This document shows positions 1-7,125 of a stretch of DNA of 11,487 nucleotides, piece by piece. The notes beneath the pieces were generated by a model. It ran no database searches, was not told the origin of the DNA, and worked only from the letters and a program-made list of their open reading frames with translations. This stretch comes from Deltaproteobacteria bacterium (GTDB taxonomy: Bacteria > Desulfobacterota > Binatia > UBA9968): NCBI GenBank assembly GCA_005878685.1, contig VBLN01000099.1:1-11487 (forward strand). Reading direction: 5' to 3'. Numbering within the stretch: position 1 is the first letter of the stretch; every line of letters begins with the position of its first letter. Position numbers and translations under genes: made by a program.

Positions 1-471
1 AAAGTGGAGCTCGAGCCGCGTGCCGCCGAGCGTCAGAGCGGTTCCCTGATCGTCCACGGTAAGATCCGGAATGACCACGTTCGGGTCTTTCAGATGGAGC
101 AGATGCTCTCTCGCCCTGCGGTGGGCGACGAAAGTCGCTCCGGCGTCCTTAAACGGCGCGCCGCCCGAAATATGGTCTAAATGGTGGTGGCTGTAGACCA
201 CGTAGCGCACCGGAGCTGGAGTGATTTTTTTGATCTCCTGCAGGTAGACAGCGGCGGCCTTAGCGTTCAGCGGATCCGTGGCGATAACGCCGTCCGGCGT
301 CATGACGAACATCGCCTGGGCGCCGCCGTAACGGAAGATGTAAACATTGTCTGTGAGCTTGCGGGTCTCGTACTGGGGCTGCTGCTCGGCGGCTGAAGCC
401 GAAGAGTGAAGGCTTGTGAGAACTGCAAAGGCGACAATAGCGAAAGGCAATTTCAAGTATCTTCGGATCAT
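1..471 (-). CDS. Exported MBL-fold metallo-hydrolase, N-terminal part (cut by window edge)
   Basis: The 157 visible residues are the N-terminus of a metallo-beta-lactamase-fold hydrolase; the 3' end lies outside the window. Residues 1-28 form a Sec-type signal peptide: a basic start (MIRRYLK), a hydrophobic core, then a small-residue cleavage region near SASAA. The zinc motif HHHLDH at residues 95-100 fits HxHxDH, and the preceding strand region (VRYVVYSHHH) is typical of the fold. The ATG at 471 follows an AAAGGGG-type ribosome binding site 8-9 nt upstream. The stop of the D-Ala-D-Ala ligase gene lies 76 nt upstream on the same strand, so co-transcription is possible. Substrate cannot be told: the fold covers glyoxalase II-like, lactonase-like and beta-lactamase-like enzymes, and the remaining metal ligands are out of view. 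The fold call is firm; the function is open. Confidence 0.85.
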   Translation of the reverse strand, partial: MIRRYLKLPFAIVAFAVLTSLHSSASAAEQQPQYETRKLTDNVYIFRYGGAQAMFVMTPDGVIATDPLNAKAAAVYLQEIKKITPAPVRYVVYSHHHLDHISGGAPFKDAGATFVAHRRAREHLLHLKDPNVVIPDLTVDDQGTALTLGGTRLELHF

Positions 472-547
472 TTTGACACCCCTTTCTTTTTTAGCCTACT
501 GTTTTGGCGATGACTTCGAGCGAAAGCTAGCCGATAAGGGCTTAAAA

Positions 548-1654
548 TCAAGCCGGGGCGTAGGATGTTTTTAGCTTCTTTTCTCTTTTGAATCTCTCCA
601 GGGCAAGTTGGATGAGCCTGTCGATGAGGTCTGTGTAAGGAATGCCGCTGGCCTCCCAGAGTTTCGGGTACATGCTGACCTTGGTGAAGCCGGGGATGGT
701 GTTGATCTCGTTAACGATGACCTCTCGGTCGTTCCTGAGAAAGAAATCCACTCGTGCCATTCCTTCGCAGCAAAGGACTTTGAATGTCTTGATAGAGGTC
801 GCCTGGACCTCCTTAACGACCTTGGACGTAAGTTTCGCGGGAATCTTCAGGACCGCTCCGTGTTCGTCCAGATACTTGGCCTCGTAGGAATAAAACTCGT
901 GCTGGGGAATGATCTCTCCGGGCGCGGAGGCAATGGGATCTTCGTTTCCCAGCACCGCACACTCGAGCTCCCGCCCTTGAATGTATTCTTCCACGAGGAT
1001 CTTTGTGTCGTACCGGAAGGCGTCTTTGGCAGCATCGATCCATTGGCGCTGGTCTTTGACTTTATGGATGCCTACAGATGAGCCTAAATTGGCTGGTTTG
1101 GCAAAGAAAGGAAGGCCGACCTTCGTAACGATGTCTGCAAATTCGATCTCGCCGGACTGGGATCGGTGGAAGACCAGAAACTTTGCCGTTGGAATTCCTC
1201 CGTTGTCGAGCAGGCGCTTCATGACATCTTTGTCCATGCCCAATGCGGATCCCAGGACGCCGGCGCCCACAAAAGGAATATTGGCCAGTTTCAACAGACC
1301 TTGGACCGTGCCGTCCTCGCCAAAGGGTCCGTGCAGCACAGGAAAAACCACGTCGAGGGCTTTCTCGATTCGATGATCGGTCAGCCGAACGAGTTGGCCG
1401 CTGTTTTTGCTGGGGACGAGTCCGACTCTCTTCTTCGTTCCACCCAAGGTGCGAAGAGACGGGAGTTCAGGCCCGGAGTGTAGCTGGGCGGCATCGTTGA
1501 GATACCACCGCCCATCTTTATCGATGCCGATCAAGACGATCTCGTATTTCTTCTTGTCGATCGCCTCGACGATATTCTTAGCCGACTGGAGAGAGATTTC
1601 GTGTTCGGCCGATTGACCGCCGAAAAGAATTCCTACCCGGATTTTTTTCTTCAT
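548..1654 (-). CDS. ddl: D-alanine--D-alanine ligase
   Basis: This ATP-grasp enzyme joins two D-alanines into the dipeptide that ends the peptidoglycan stem peptide; it acts in the cytosol. The product is 368 residues, close to the roughly 364 of DdlA-type enzymes. Visible family features are the N-terminal GILFGGQSAEHEIS (E19 is the expected D-Ala-binding Glu), the signature HGPFGEDGTVQG at 108-119, the ATP-grasp lysine K186, RVDFF at 301-305, and the metal-binding VNEINTIPGF at 314-323. The omega-loop segment EFYSYEAKY ends in Tyr261. Family knowledge has Tyr there in D-Ala-D-Ala ligases and Phe in D-Ala-D-Lac enzymes, so normal specificity is inferred. The frame stays open up to 1804, but homology begins at the ATG at 1654 and the longer form would overlap the upstream gene. 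No strong Shine-Dalgarno is visible. The upstream gene ends 64 nt before this start, and the gene is not within a mur/fts cluster here. Confidence 0.95.
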   Translation of the reverse strand: MKKKIRVGILFGGQSAEHEISLQSAKNIVEAIDKKKYEIVLIGIDKDGRWYLNDAAQLHSGPELPSLRTLGGTKKRVGLVPSKNSGQLVRLTDHRIEKALDVVFPVLHGPFGEDGTVQGLLKLANIPFVGAGVLGSALGMDKDVMKRLLDNGGIPTAKFLVFHRSQSGEIEFADIVTKVGLPFFAKPANLGSSVGIHKVKDQRQWIDAAKDAFRYDTKILVEEYIQGRELECAVLGNEDPIASAPGEIIPQHEFYSYEAKYLDEHGAVLKIPAKLTSKVVKEVQATSIKTFKVLCCEGMARVDFFLRNDREVIVNEINTIPGFTKVSMYPKLWEASGIPYTDLIDRLIQLALERFKREKKLKTSYAPA

Positions 1655-1718
1655 GCTGCTGAGAATGACGGCGGGATGAGGTCCAAAACGGTGCGTTCTC
1701 TTTGAGGGAAAGACGGGC

Positions 1719-2912
1719 TTATAGCTGCTTTGCCTTAGGCGCCTCTTGCTCGACCACCTTGACGACCTTTCCGGGATATTGCTTCTTTTCAAACTTAAGG
1801 ACAAAGTATTTCGATTTTACCGGATCCCCTTTCCCGTCAAAGGAAATAGAGCCGGTAATGCCCTTAAAGTCTTTAATCTTTCTTACGGCCGCGGATACCT
1901 GAGCCCTGCTAGGCTGTTTTCCCCCCGCTTCTTGAATGGCTTGTTCTATCGCTTTGAGTCCAACGGCGGCTGCATCGTGGCCGTACATGCCGAACGACTC
2001 GACCTCTTTGCCAAAGCGCTGTTTAAATTTTTTGGCGAAGGCAGCCGATTCCGGATAAGCATCACTCGGTCCTGCAACGGTCGTATAGTAGGTTCCCACA
2101 ACCTGCTCCCCGCCAATTTTCACCATCTCCGAGGAGTCCAGGCCATCCGGCCCCATAAAGGCCGCCTTGACCCCCTTTTCCCTCATCTGTTTGAGCAGCA
2201 GTCCTCCCTGGTGGTAGATGCCGCCAAAATAGACGAGATCCGGGTTTCTCGCCTTCATTGGAATGATCAATGGCCCGAAGTTAGCCCGCTCCTCGGTCCC
2301 TTCGTAGCCCGATATCTTTAGGCCCAGCTTCTTCGCCTCATCGCGAAAGTTATCGGCGACCCCTTGGCCATAGAGCGTTTTGTCGTGAATGATGTAGACC
2401 GACTTCAGCTTGAGGTCTTGGGCGGCGAATCTCGCGCCGACCGGACCCTGAATGTCATCGCGGCCACAAACTCGGTTGACATTCGGATAGCCTCGATCGG
2501 TGATCGCAGTGGCGGTGTTGGCCGGCGAGATCATGGCCAGCATCGAATCCTTGTAGATCTCCGAAGCCGGGAGAGCGACGCCGGAATTGAAATGGCCGAC
2601 GACTAGAAGAATGTTAGGATCGGAGACGACGTTCCTGGCGTTGGCAACGCCCACTTCCGGTTTCGCCTGATCGTCAAACGGCACAAAGACCAGATCGAAT
2701 CCAAGCGCCTTGAACCTCTTGCTCGCCTCCTCGACCGCGAGCTGCGCGCCGAGCTTGATGTGTTCACCTAAGGCCGCCTGTTCTCCTGAGAGTGGGCTTT
2801 GGGTCGCGATCTTGATGACACCTTTTTGGGCCCAGGCCTGGGACAAACTCAATAGCGGGCTGGTCAGGAAAAATGAGCCAAAGACTAAACTGAAGGTGAT
2901 ATTTTTAAACAC
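1719..2912 (-). CDS. Branched-chain amino-acid-type ABC transporter substrate-binding protein (LivJ/LivK family)
   Basis: This is a periplasmic type-1 solute-binding protein of the Leu/Ile/Val (Peripla_BP_6) family, 397 residues, which would deliver a ligand to an ABC permease. Residues 1-28 form a clear Sec signal peptide with likely cleavage after AWA, before QKGVIKIATQ. The mature start IKIATQSPLSG, the VVGHFNSGVALPASEIY block and the LIIPMKARNPDLVYFGG block are typical of the family. The start is GTG at 2912, supported by an AAGGGAGG ribosome binding site about 10 nt upstream. A candidate sigma70 promoter lies just upstream (2937-2965). No permease or ATPase genes are next to it, so it is an orphan binding protein in this window. 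The ligand may be an amino acid, urea, an amide or an aromatic compound; sequence reading cannot decide. Confidence 0.93.
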   Translation of the reverse strand: MFKNITFSLVFGSFFLTSPLLSLSQAWAQKGVIKIATQSPLSGEQAALGEHIKLGAQLAVEEASKRFKALGFDLVFVPFDDQAKPEVGVANARNVVSDPNILLVVGHFNSGVALPASEIYKDSMLAMISPANTATAITDRGYPNVNRVCGRDDIQGPVGARFAAQDLKLKSVYIIHDKTLYGQGVADNFRDEAKKLGLKISGYEGTEERANFGPLIIPMKARNPDLVYFGGIYHQGGLLLKQMREKGVKAAFMGPDGLDSSEMVKIGGEQVVGTYYTTVAGPSDAYPESAAFAKKFKQRFGKEVESFGMYGHDAAAVGLKAIEQAIQEAGGKQPSRAQVSAAVRKIKDFKGITGSISFDGKGDPVKSKYFVLKFEKKQYPGKVVKVVEQEAPKAKQL

Positions 2913-2936
2913 GGCACAAATTCCTCCCTTAGAGGA

Positions 2937-2965
2937 TTTTTACGCTAACCGCTCTCACTAGTCAA
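2937..2965 (-). promoter_or_regulatory. Candidate sigma70 promoter for the substrate-binding protein gene
   Basis: On the minus strand, TTGACT (2965-2960; 5 of 6 to TTGACA) is followed after 17 nt by TAAAAA (2942-2937; 4 of 6 to TATAAT). Transcription would start near 2930, about 18 nt before the GTG at 2912, leaving room only for the ribosome binding site. It lies in the 64-nt gap after the DoxX stop and suggests that the substrate-binding protein and ddl form a separate transcript. Prediction by eye only. Confidence 0.4.
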
Positions 2966-2976
2966 CGAAGTTTTTG

Positions 2977-3414
2977 CTAGGGAGTGATCCATCGGTCGAT
3001 CGAGAACGCCCCGGCTCCATCTATGAACACAGCCAAGGCCATGGCGAGGAATGCGAGGTTGACTTCGATGCCGTGTCCCTTGCCGGGCGTTAGTTCCCAA
3101 TTCATAAAAAAACCATGCTGCCAGTGGACCGTGGCCATCGCGCCGACCATTACGATGCCCACTGCCAGCGCCGAGAGCCGTGCCAGGAAACCCAGCACGA
3201 GGCCTATACCGCCAAGGAACTCAAAAAAGCACACCAGGTAAGCGATCGGTAGTGGGAGGCCCATCGAGTTCATGAAGCCTACGGTACCTTTCAGACCGTG
3301 TCCTCCATACCAGCCCAGAACTTTTTGGGCGCCGTGGGCGAAAAAGATGATGCCCAGCACGACTCGCAAGAGCAATAAAGAAAGAGATGGATCGGTGGCA
3401 AAGAGGATTTCCAT
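2977..3414 (-). CDS. DoxX family membrane protein
   Basis: This is a small integral membrane protein of 145 residues in the DoxX family, the usual size. It shows the family N-terminus LLLLRVVLGIIFFAHGAQKVLGW, then KGTVGFMNSMGLPLP, a second segment AYLVCFFEFLGGIGLVLGF and two further hydrophobic helices, four in all. The cytoplasmic/periplasmic loop with HWQHGFFMNWE and GHGIEVN is typical. I choose the ATG at 3414 over the one at 3420: the AAGGAG sequence sits directly against the first ATG but at a proper 7 nt from the second. DoxX proteins were named from a thiosulfate:quinone oxidoreductase subunit, but most members have no proven role beyond redox or oxidative-stress association. The broken pirin gene lies 80 nt upstream on the same strand; pirin and DoxX genes commonly sit together. 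Confidence 0.9.
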   Translation of the reverse strand: MEILFATDPSLSLLLLRVVLGIIFFAHGAQKVLGWYGGHGLKGTVGFMNSMGLPLPIAYLVCFFEFLGGIGLVLGFLARLSALAVGIVMVGAMATVHWQHGFFMNWELTPGKGHGIEVNLAFLAMALAVFIDGAGAFSIDRWITP

Positions 3415-3494
3415 AGTCATTCTCCTTCTGCTTAGTTTCTTTTCCGAACTTTCGAGAGTGGCAATTGAGGGCGACTATACCACTCCGTTCAGGA

Positions 3495-4193
3495 TCAGGC
3501 GAGATCGAATAGGAGGATTTCGGCGGTCTCAACTGCCCTGATTTCCAGGATCTCTTCTTGGCTGACAGCAGCGCCGTCGCCCGCGCTCAGCGTAGCGCCG
3601 TTAAGCGTCACGCTTCCGCGCGCCGCCTGCAACCAAGCGTGACGACCGGGTTTTAATCGGTAAGTGACCTCCTAGCCAGCGGGCAACAGAGCTACTGACA
3701 GGTCGACATCCTGATGCACTGTTACAGAGCCATCGCGTCCCTCTTTTGAGGCAATGAGAGTCCATCTGCCACGATTCTTGTCGAGCGGGAGAGCCTTCTG
3801 CTCATAGCCCGGCAACAAACCTGTCTCGTCTGGCACGATCCAAATCTGCAGGAAGTGTACGGGCTCGGTCTTCGAGTGATTGAATTCGCTGTGGCTGATG
3901 CCGGTTCCGGCGCTCATGCGCTGCACCTCGCCGGGTCGGATCGCCGAGCTCGTGCCCGTGCTGTCTTTGTGCTCCAGGGCACCTTCCAGCACATACGTGA
4001 TGATTTCCATGTCGCGATGCGAGTGGGTAGGGAAGCCTGCGCCCGGTTCAACCCGGTCCTCATTGATGACTCTTAAATCGCGGAAACCCATGTATCGCCG
4101 ATCGTGATAGTCGCCGAAGGAGAAGGTATGACGGCTGTCAAGCCAGCTCAGTTTCGTATGCCCTCGCTCGTCACTTCGTCTCAGTGTAATCAT
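3495..4193 (-). pseudogene. Pirin family protein interrupted by an in-frame amber stop
   Basis: This bicupin protein is of the pirin/YhhW type, associated in other bacteria with quercetin 2,3-dioxygenase activity or redox sensing. The ATG at 4193 has an AAGGAG site 6 nt upstream. The first 173 codons hold the complete metal-binding cupin: H57 and H59 (THSH), H101 and E103 (GISHSE), plus [11 protein letters not shown] and [11 protein letters not shown]. Codon 174 is TAG (3674-3672). The same frame then continues without interruption through EVTYRLKPGRHAWLQ, ARGSVTLNG and AEILLFDLA to TGA at 3497-3495. Those segments are the expected C-terminal cupin, and the read-through length of 232 residues matches the 231 of E. 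coli YhhW. The change is therefore one nonsense substitution, for example from CAG or GAG, with no frameshift. The truncated 173-residue product could still bind metal but lacks the second cupin. A sequencing error is the main alternative. Confidence 0.88.
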
Positions 4194-4217
4194 TTCGTGC
4201 TCCTTGGCTTCTGTTAT

Positions 4218-4358
4218 TTAGCGTCCGCCGATCGCGCGGCTTAGGGGCTTGCCTTCTTCGGAACACAGCAGTCGGCGCTGTTGAAGTTCTTTCGAGGCGG
4301 TGGCGATTCGTGCCAGCCGTTGTGATTTCAGACAGGCAAGCTCTTTTTCCGAAAACAT
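4218..4358 (-). pseudogene. Short ORF, probable 5' remnant of a PPOX-class (F420/FMN) oxidoreductase gene
   Basis: This is a 46-codon ORF, ATG at 4358 to TAA at 4220-4218, with a near-perfect ribosome binding site (AAAGGAG, 6 nt spacing). Its first ~22 residues, MFSEKELACLKSQRLARIAT and on, look like the start of pyridoxamine-phosphate-oxidase-like F420-binding proteins, which typically begin with an acidic residue followed by L-x-x-Q-R-L-A-R-x-A-T. The expected continuation (PDGQP..VPVGF type) is missing. The remaining 24 residues (KELQQRRLLCSEEGKPLSRA...) match nothing I know. The simplest reading is an internal deletion that left the translation start in place. It sits 29 nt after the lipoprotein hydrolase stop and 24 nt before the pirin start, so it is inside the operon and may still be translated. 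Family call is from memory of the N-terminal motif only; a genuine small protein is possible. Confidence 0.45.
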
Positions 4359-4387
4359 CACGATCTCCTTTCGTTTCGCTGTGATTT

Positions 4388-5443
4388 TTACCAGCGGCGC
4401 GTTTCCCCCAGCTTGAAAATCCAGGCGCGCTCGGAATCGAGGCCGCGGCGGCGGATCTCGGCGAGCATGCGCGGTGGTGGCTCGTCCAGCGGCTCCTCCG
4501 CCAGATCGAAGGTGCCCCAGTGGATGCCGAGCAGTATGCGTGCCTCGAGATCGACGGCGACCTGCACCGCTTCCTCGGGTGTCGTGTGCACCGCTTTCAT
4601 AATCTCGGACGGCAGGTAGGCGCCGATGGCGATGGCCGCCACATCAAACGGGCCAAGCCGGCGGCCCGTCTCCTTGAAACCAGCGAAATAGCCGGTATCC
4701 CCGGCGAAGTAAAGCCGCCGCTCACGACTCAGCACCGCCCATGACGCCCAGAGCCGCGTGTTACCGTCCCACAAGGTTCGCTGCGAGAAGTGCTGCGCCG
4801 GCACACAGACGAACCTCACGCCGCGGTACTGGCGCTCCTGCCACCAGTCCAGTTCCTCCACCCGGCTCATGCCGTTGTCGGCAAACCACGCCTTGAGACC
4901 CAGCGGCACTAGGAAGAGTGGATCATGTGTCTCGGCAAGGCGTTTTACCGTGCCGAGATCCAGGTGGTCGTAGTGGTCGTGTGATATGACCACCACGTCG
5001 ATCTGTGGCAGCTCCTCGAAGGCCAGCCCGGGCGGATTCAGGCGCTTTGGGCCGGCCCACGAGAGCGGGCTCGCCCGTGCGCCCCAGTGCGGATCCGTCA
5101 GCACATTCAGGCCGTCGACCTGGACCAAGAGGGTCGAGTGGCCGATCCAGGTGATGCTTGGGTTGATGAGGCCGGCGCGCAGGGCGGCGCCATCATTGGC
5201 GACGCGCGGCGCGTCGAAGGTCCGCGGCGCGGTGAAGCTCACCCAGAGGCGGCGGACAACGAAGCTCCAGCGGGTCCAGCTCGACGGGCGGTGAAAATCC
5301 GGGTCGGTGTTGCGAAAGCCGCCCGCGACATGATGCGGAGGGTGGCCGGGCAGCGGCTCTGTCCCGACGCTCGCGCAGGCAGCGAGCAGGAACAGCAAAG
5401 ACAGGAGTGCGGCGGAAAAGAGGCCTACCGGCGCATTCAGCAT
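4388..5443 (-). CDS. Lipoprotein MBL-fold metal-dependent hydrolase (UlaG/NAPE-PLD-like)
   Basis: The product has 351 residues. The N-terminus has a lipoprotein signal: a hydrophobic stretch to LLFLLAACAS with the lipobox L-A-A-C and Cys23 as the lipidated residue, so it is expected in the cell envelope facing the periplasm. The hydrolase core begins at ITWIGHSTLLVQVDGLNVLTDP. Metal ligands visible are HDHYDH (155-160), H218 (PAQHFS), D249 (AGDTGYF) and H308 (GIHWGTF), which is a complete binuclear zinc site. This pattern belongs to the L-ascorbate-6-phosphate lactonase/N-acylphosphatidylethanolamine phospholipase D-like branch; substrate is unknown. Start at ATG 5443 is supported by GGAGG 7 nt upstream. 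That site overlaps the end of the MFS gene, whose TAA lies 2 nt before this ATG, so translation is probably coupled to the disrupted gene upstream. Confidence 0.92.
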   Translation of the reverse strand: MLNAPVGLFSAALLSLLFLLAACASVGTEPLPGHPPHHVAGGFRNTDPDFHRPSSWTRWSFVVRRLWVSFTAPRTFDAPRVANDGAALRAGLINPSITWIGHSTLLVQVDGLNVLTDPHWGARASPLSWAGPKRLNPPGLAFEELPQIDVVVISHDHYDHLDLGTVKRLAETHDPLFLVPLGLKAWFADNGMSRVEELDWWQERQYRGVRFVCVPAQHFSQRTLWDGNTRLWASWAVLSRERRLYFAGDTGYFAGFKETGRRLGPFDVAAIAIGAYLPSEIMKAVHTTPEEAVQVAVDLEARILLGIHWGTFDLAEEPLDEPPPRMLAEIRRRGLDSERAWIFKLGETRRW

Positions 5444-5445
5444 TT

Positions 5446-7052
5446 TTACGCCTCCGGAGTATGCGCGTAGATGTAATGCGAAACTGTCGGCGGAGCATTG
5501 CCCATATGGAAGGCGCGGGCGCGATCTTCGGCGATGCGATCGCTTACAGTCACGCGCTCGTGTTGGCGCAGATGTTCCGCCCAGGATTCGACAACAAAAG
5601 TCTCGACGTAGCGACCTGGGTCGGCTGGGTCGCGGTAGAGTCCCGAGCGGAACGCACCGTCGCGGAGACGTTGCTGCCGCACGGCCTTCATCGCAAGGAT
5701 GAAAGCGCGCGCCTGCTTCGGGTCGATGCGGTACTCGACCATCACCAGTACCGGTCCGTCCTCAGGATGGGGTTCAATCGCTAGAGTGGGCTCAGGCCAG
5801 TGAGTCGACGGCGTCAAGTCTAATTCTTCATTTCCCTTCAAGGGGTAGCGGACCATGGCGGCGAGGCCCACGACCAGTCCCACAGCAGCGCACCAGAGCG
5901 CGAGAGCGATTCCTGCATGCTCTGTCACCTCGCCCCAGAATACGCTCCCAGCCGCCATACCGCCCTGGAACATCAAAAGATAGAGCGCTAGGGCGCGCGC
6001 TCTTACCCACGACGGTACCGCCATCTGCGTCGCGACGTTGAAGGACGCCATGAGCGTGATCCACCGAAGTCCCGCACTTGGGCCATCGCTACAGTCACGG
6101 CGGCAAATGAGATGGTCGCGCCAGCCACGAGCGCATCCGTGGAGAGTCGACTCCGCATCGCAGGCAAAAGTATGGCTCCGGCCACTGCGCCTGTACCCAA
6201 GCAGCCGAACAGGATTCCATATCCGATGGAGTTGAGTCCCATCTCATCGCGTGCCAGTACCGGCAGCAATGCCCATAGCGCGCTCGCAAAAAGGACAAAT
6301 AACCCGGTACGAACTAGCACCGCGCGTAGAGCTCGCGCATGTCGAGCGTAGCGGATACCTGCACGGATGGCGCTCGTGACCTGTTCCGCCGGCGCTGGAC
6401 CATCCTCTGTTGTCCGACGCCAGCGGTAGAGGACCAACATGACGCTCAGAAATGAGATGGCATTCAGGAGAAAGACGGCCCCGGGTCCGGCCGCGGCCAC
6501 TACGGCTCCACCCAGTGCCGGGCCAACCGCGCGTGCTAAGTTCAGGCCCATTCCGGTCAGGGCTACTGCCGCAGGCAGCTCCGCGCGGGAGACGAGCTCC
6601 GGAGCCGTCGCTTGCCAGGCGGGAGCATTCATCGCCGCGCCCGCGCCAAGGACGAACGTCAGCATGAGGAGTACCCAAGGAGTGGTCAAGTCGAGGAGTG
6701 TCAGCGCACCGAGCAGAGCGGCTGCGGTGAGCATCCATCCCTGCGTAAAGAGCAGCATTCTGCGGCGATCCACCAGATCGGCCAGCGCGCCCGCGGGGAG
6801 AGCCAGCAGAAAGATCGGGAGGCTGGTTGCGGTCTGCATCAGCGCTACCATAAGAGGTGACTGTGTCAGTGAAGTCATCAGCCACCCGGCTCCGACTTCG
6901 TGCATCCAGGTGCCGATGTTCGACGTGACTGAGGCGATCCAGAGGGCGCGAAAGAGCGATTGGCGGAGCGGACTCCACGCCGATGCGGTTATCGTTTTCA
7001 GCTGTTGGTTCGTCACTACTTTATCCAAAACTTGTTGCAAGGCCATAGTCAC
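5446..7052 (-). pseudogene. MFS transporter (MFS_3/EntS-like exporter) with C-terminal monooxygenase-like domain, frameshifted
   Basis: Two overlapping reading frames encode one protein. The first (from GTG 7052, or ATG 7046) gives the N-terminal ~335 residues: SPLRQSLFRALWIASVTSNIGTWM, then PIFLLALPAGALADLVDRRR, which is the MFS loop 2-3 motif, and further helices up to VTVAMAQVRDF. The frame then goes out of register near 6070 and runs into unrelated Arg/Ser-rich residues ending at 6003. Homology resumes in the next frame at RWITLMASFNVATQMAVPSWVRARALALY, and continues to the soluble C-terminal domain (GPVLVMVEYRID, AFRSGLYRDPADPGRYVETF, ESWAEHLRQHERVT) and TAA at 5448-5446. From memory of the family, about ten residues between VRDF and the WI motif also seem missing, so the lesion may be a small out-of-frame deletion in a transmembrane helix rather than one lost base. 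No good ribosome binding site is seen at either start. The HAD gene ends 73 nt upstream. Confidence 0.85.
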
Positions 7053-7070
7053 AATTCAAACAAATTCGAG

Positions 7071-7084
7071 GTTCTCACGAGAAC
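7071..7084. promoter_or_regulatory. Perfect short palindrome upstream of the MFS gene
   Basis: GTTCTC-AC-GAGAAC is a perfect 6-bp inverted repeat with a 2-bp centre. It lies 19-32 nt upstream of the MFS start at 7052, in the 73-nt gap after the HAD gene. Size and position suit an operator for a dimeric repressor, and exporters of this type are often repressor-controlled, but no regulator gene is in view. It may be chance. Confidence 0.25.
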
Positions 7085-7125
7085 AGCGCGGTTAGAAAAC
7101 TGATGTTGGGACAGCCATGACGGAG

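Noticed and set aside
608..1483. Several plus-strand frames within ddl
   Set aside because: Shadows of the ligase gene; no motifs or start signals of their own.
1655..1804. 50-residue N-terminal extension of the D-Ala-D-Ala ligase
   Set aside because: It would overlap the end of the substrate-binding protein gene, is basic and low-quality in composition, and family homology starts exactly at the ATG at 1654.
3660..3674. Reinitiation site at the pirin amber stop (TAGGAGG resembles a ribosome binding site)
   Set aside because: No ATG, GTG or TTG follows at a usable distance in the pirin frame.
6244..6978. 244-codon alternative minus-strand frame inside the MFS gene
   Set aside because: Arg/Ser-rich with no hydrophobic segments; the overlapping frame encodes recognisable MFS helices.
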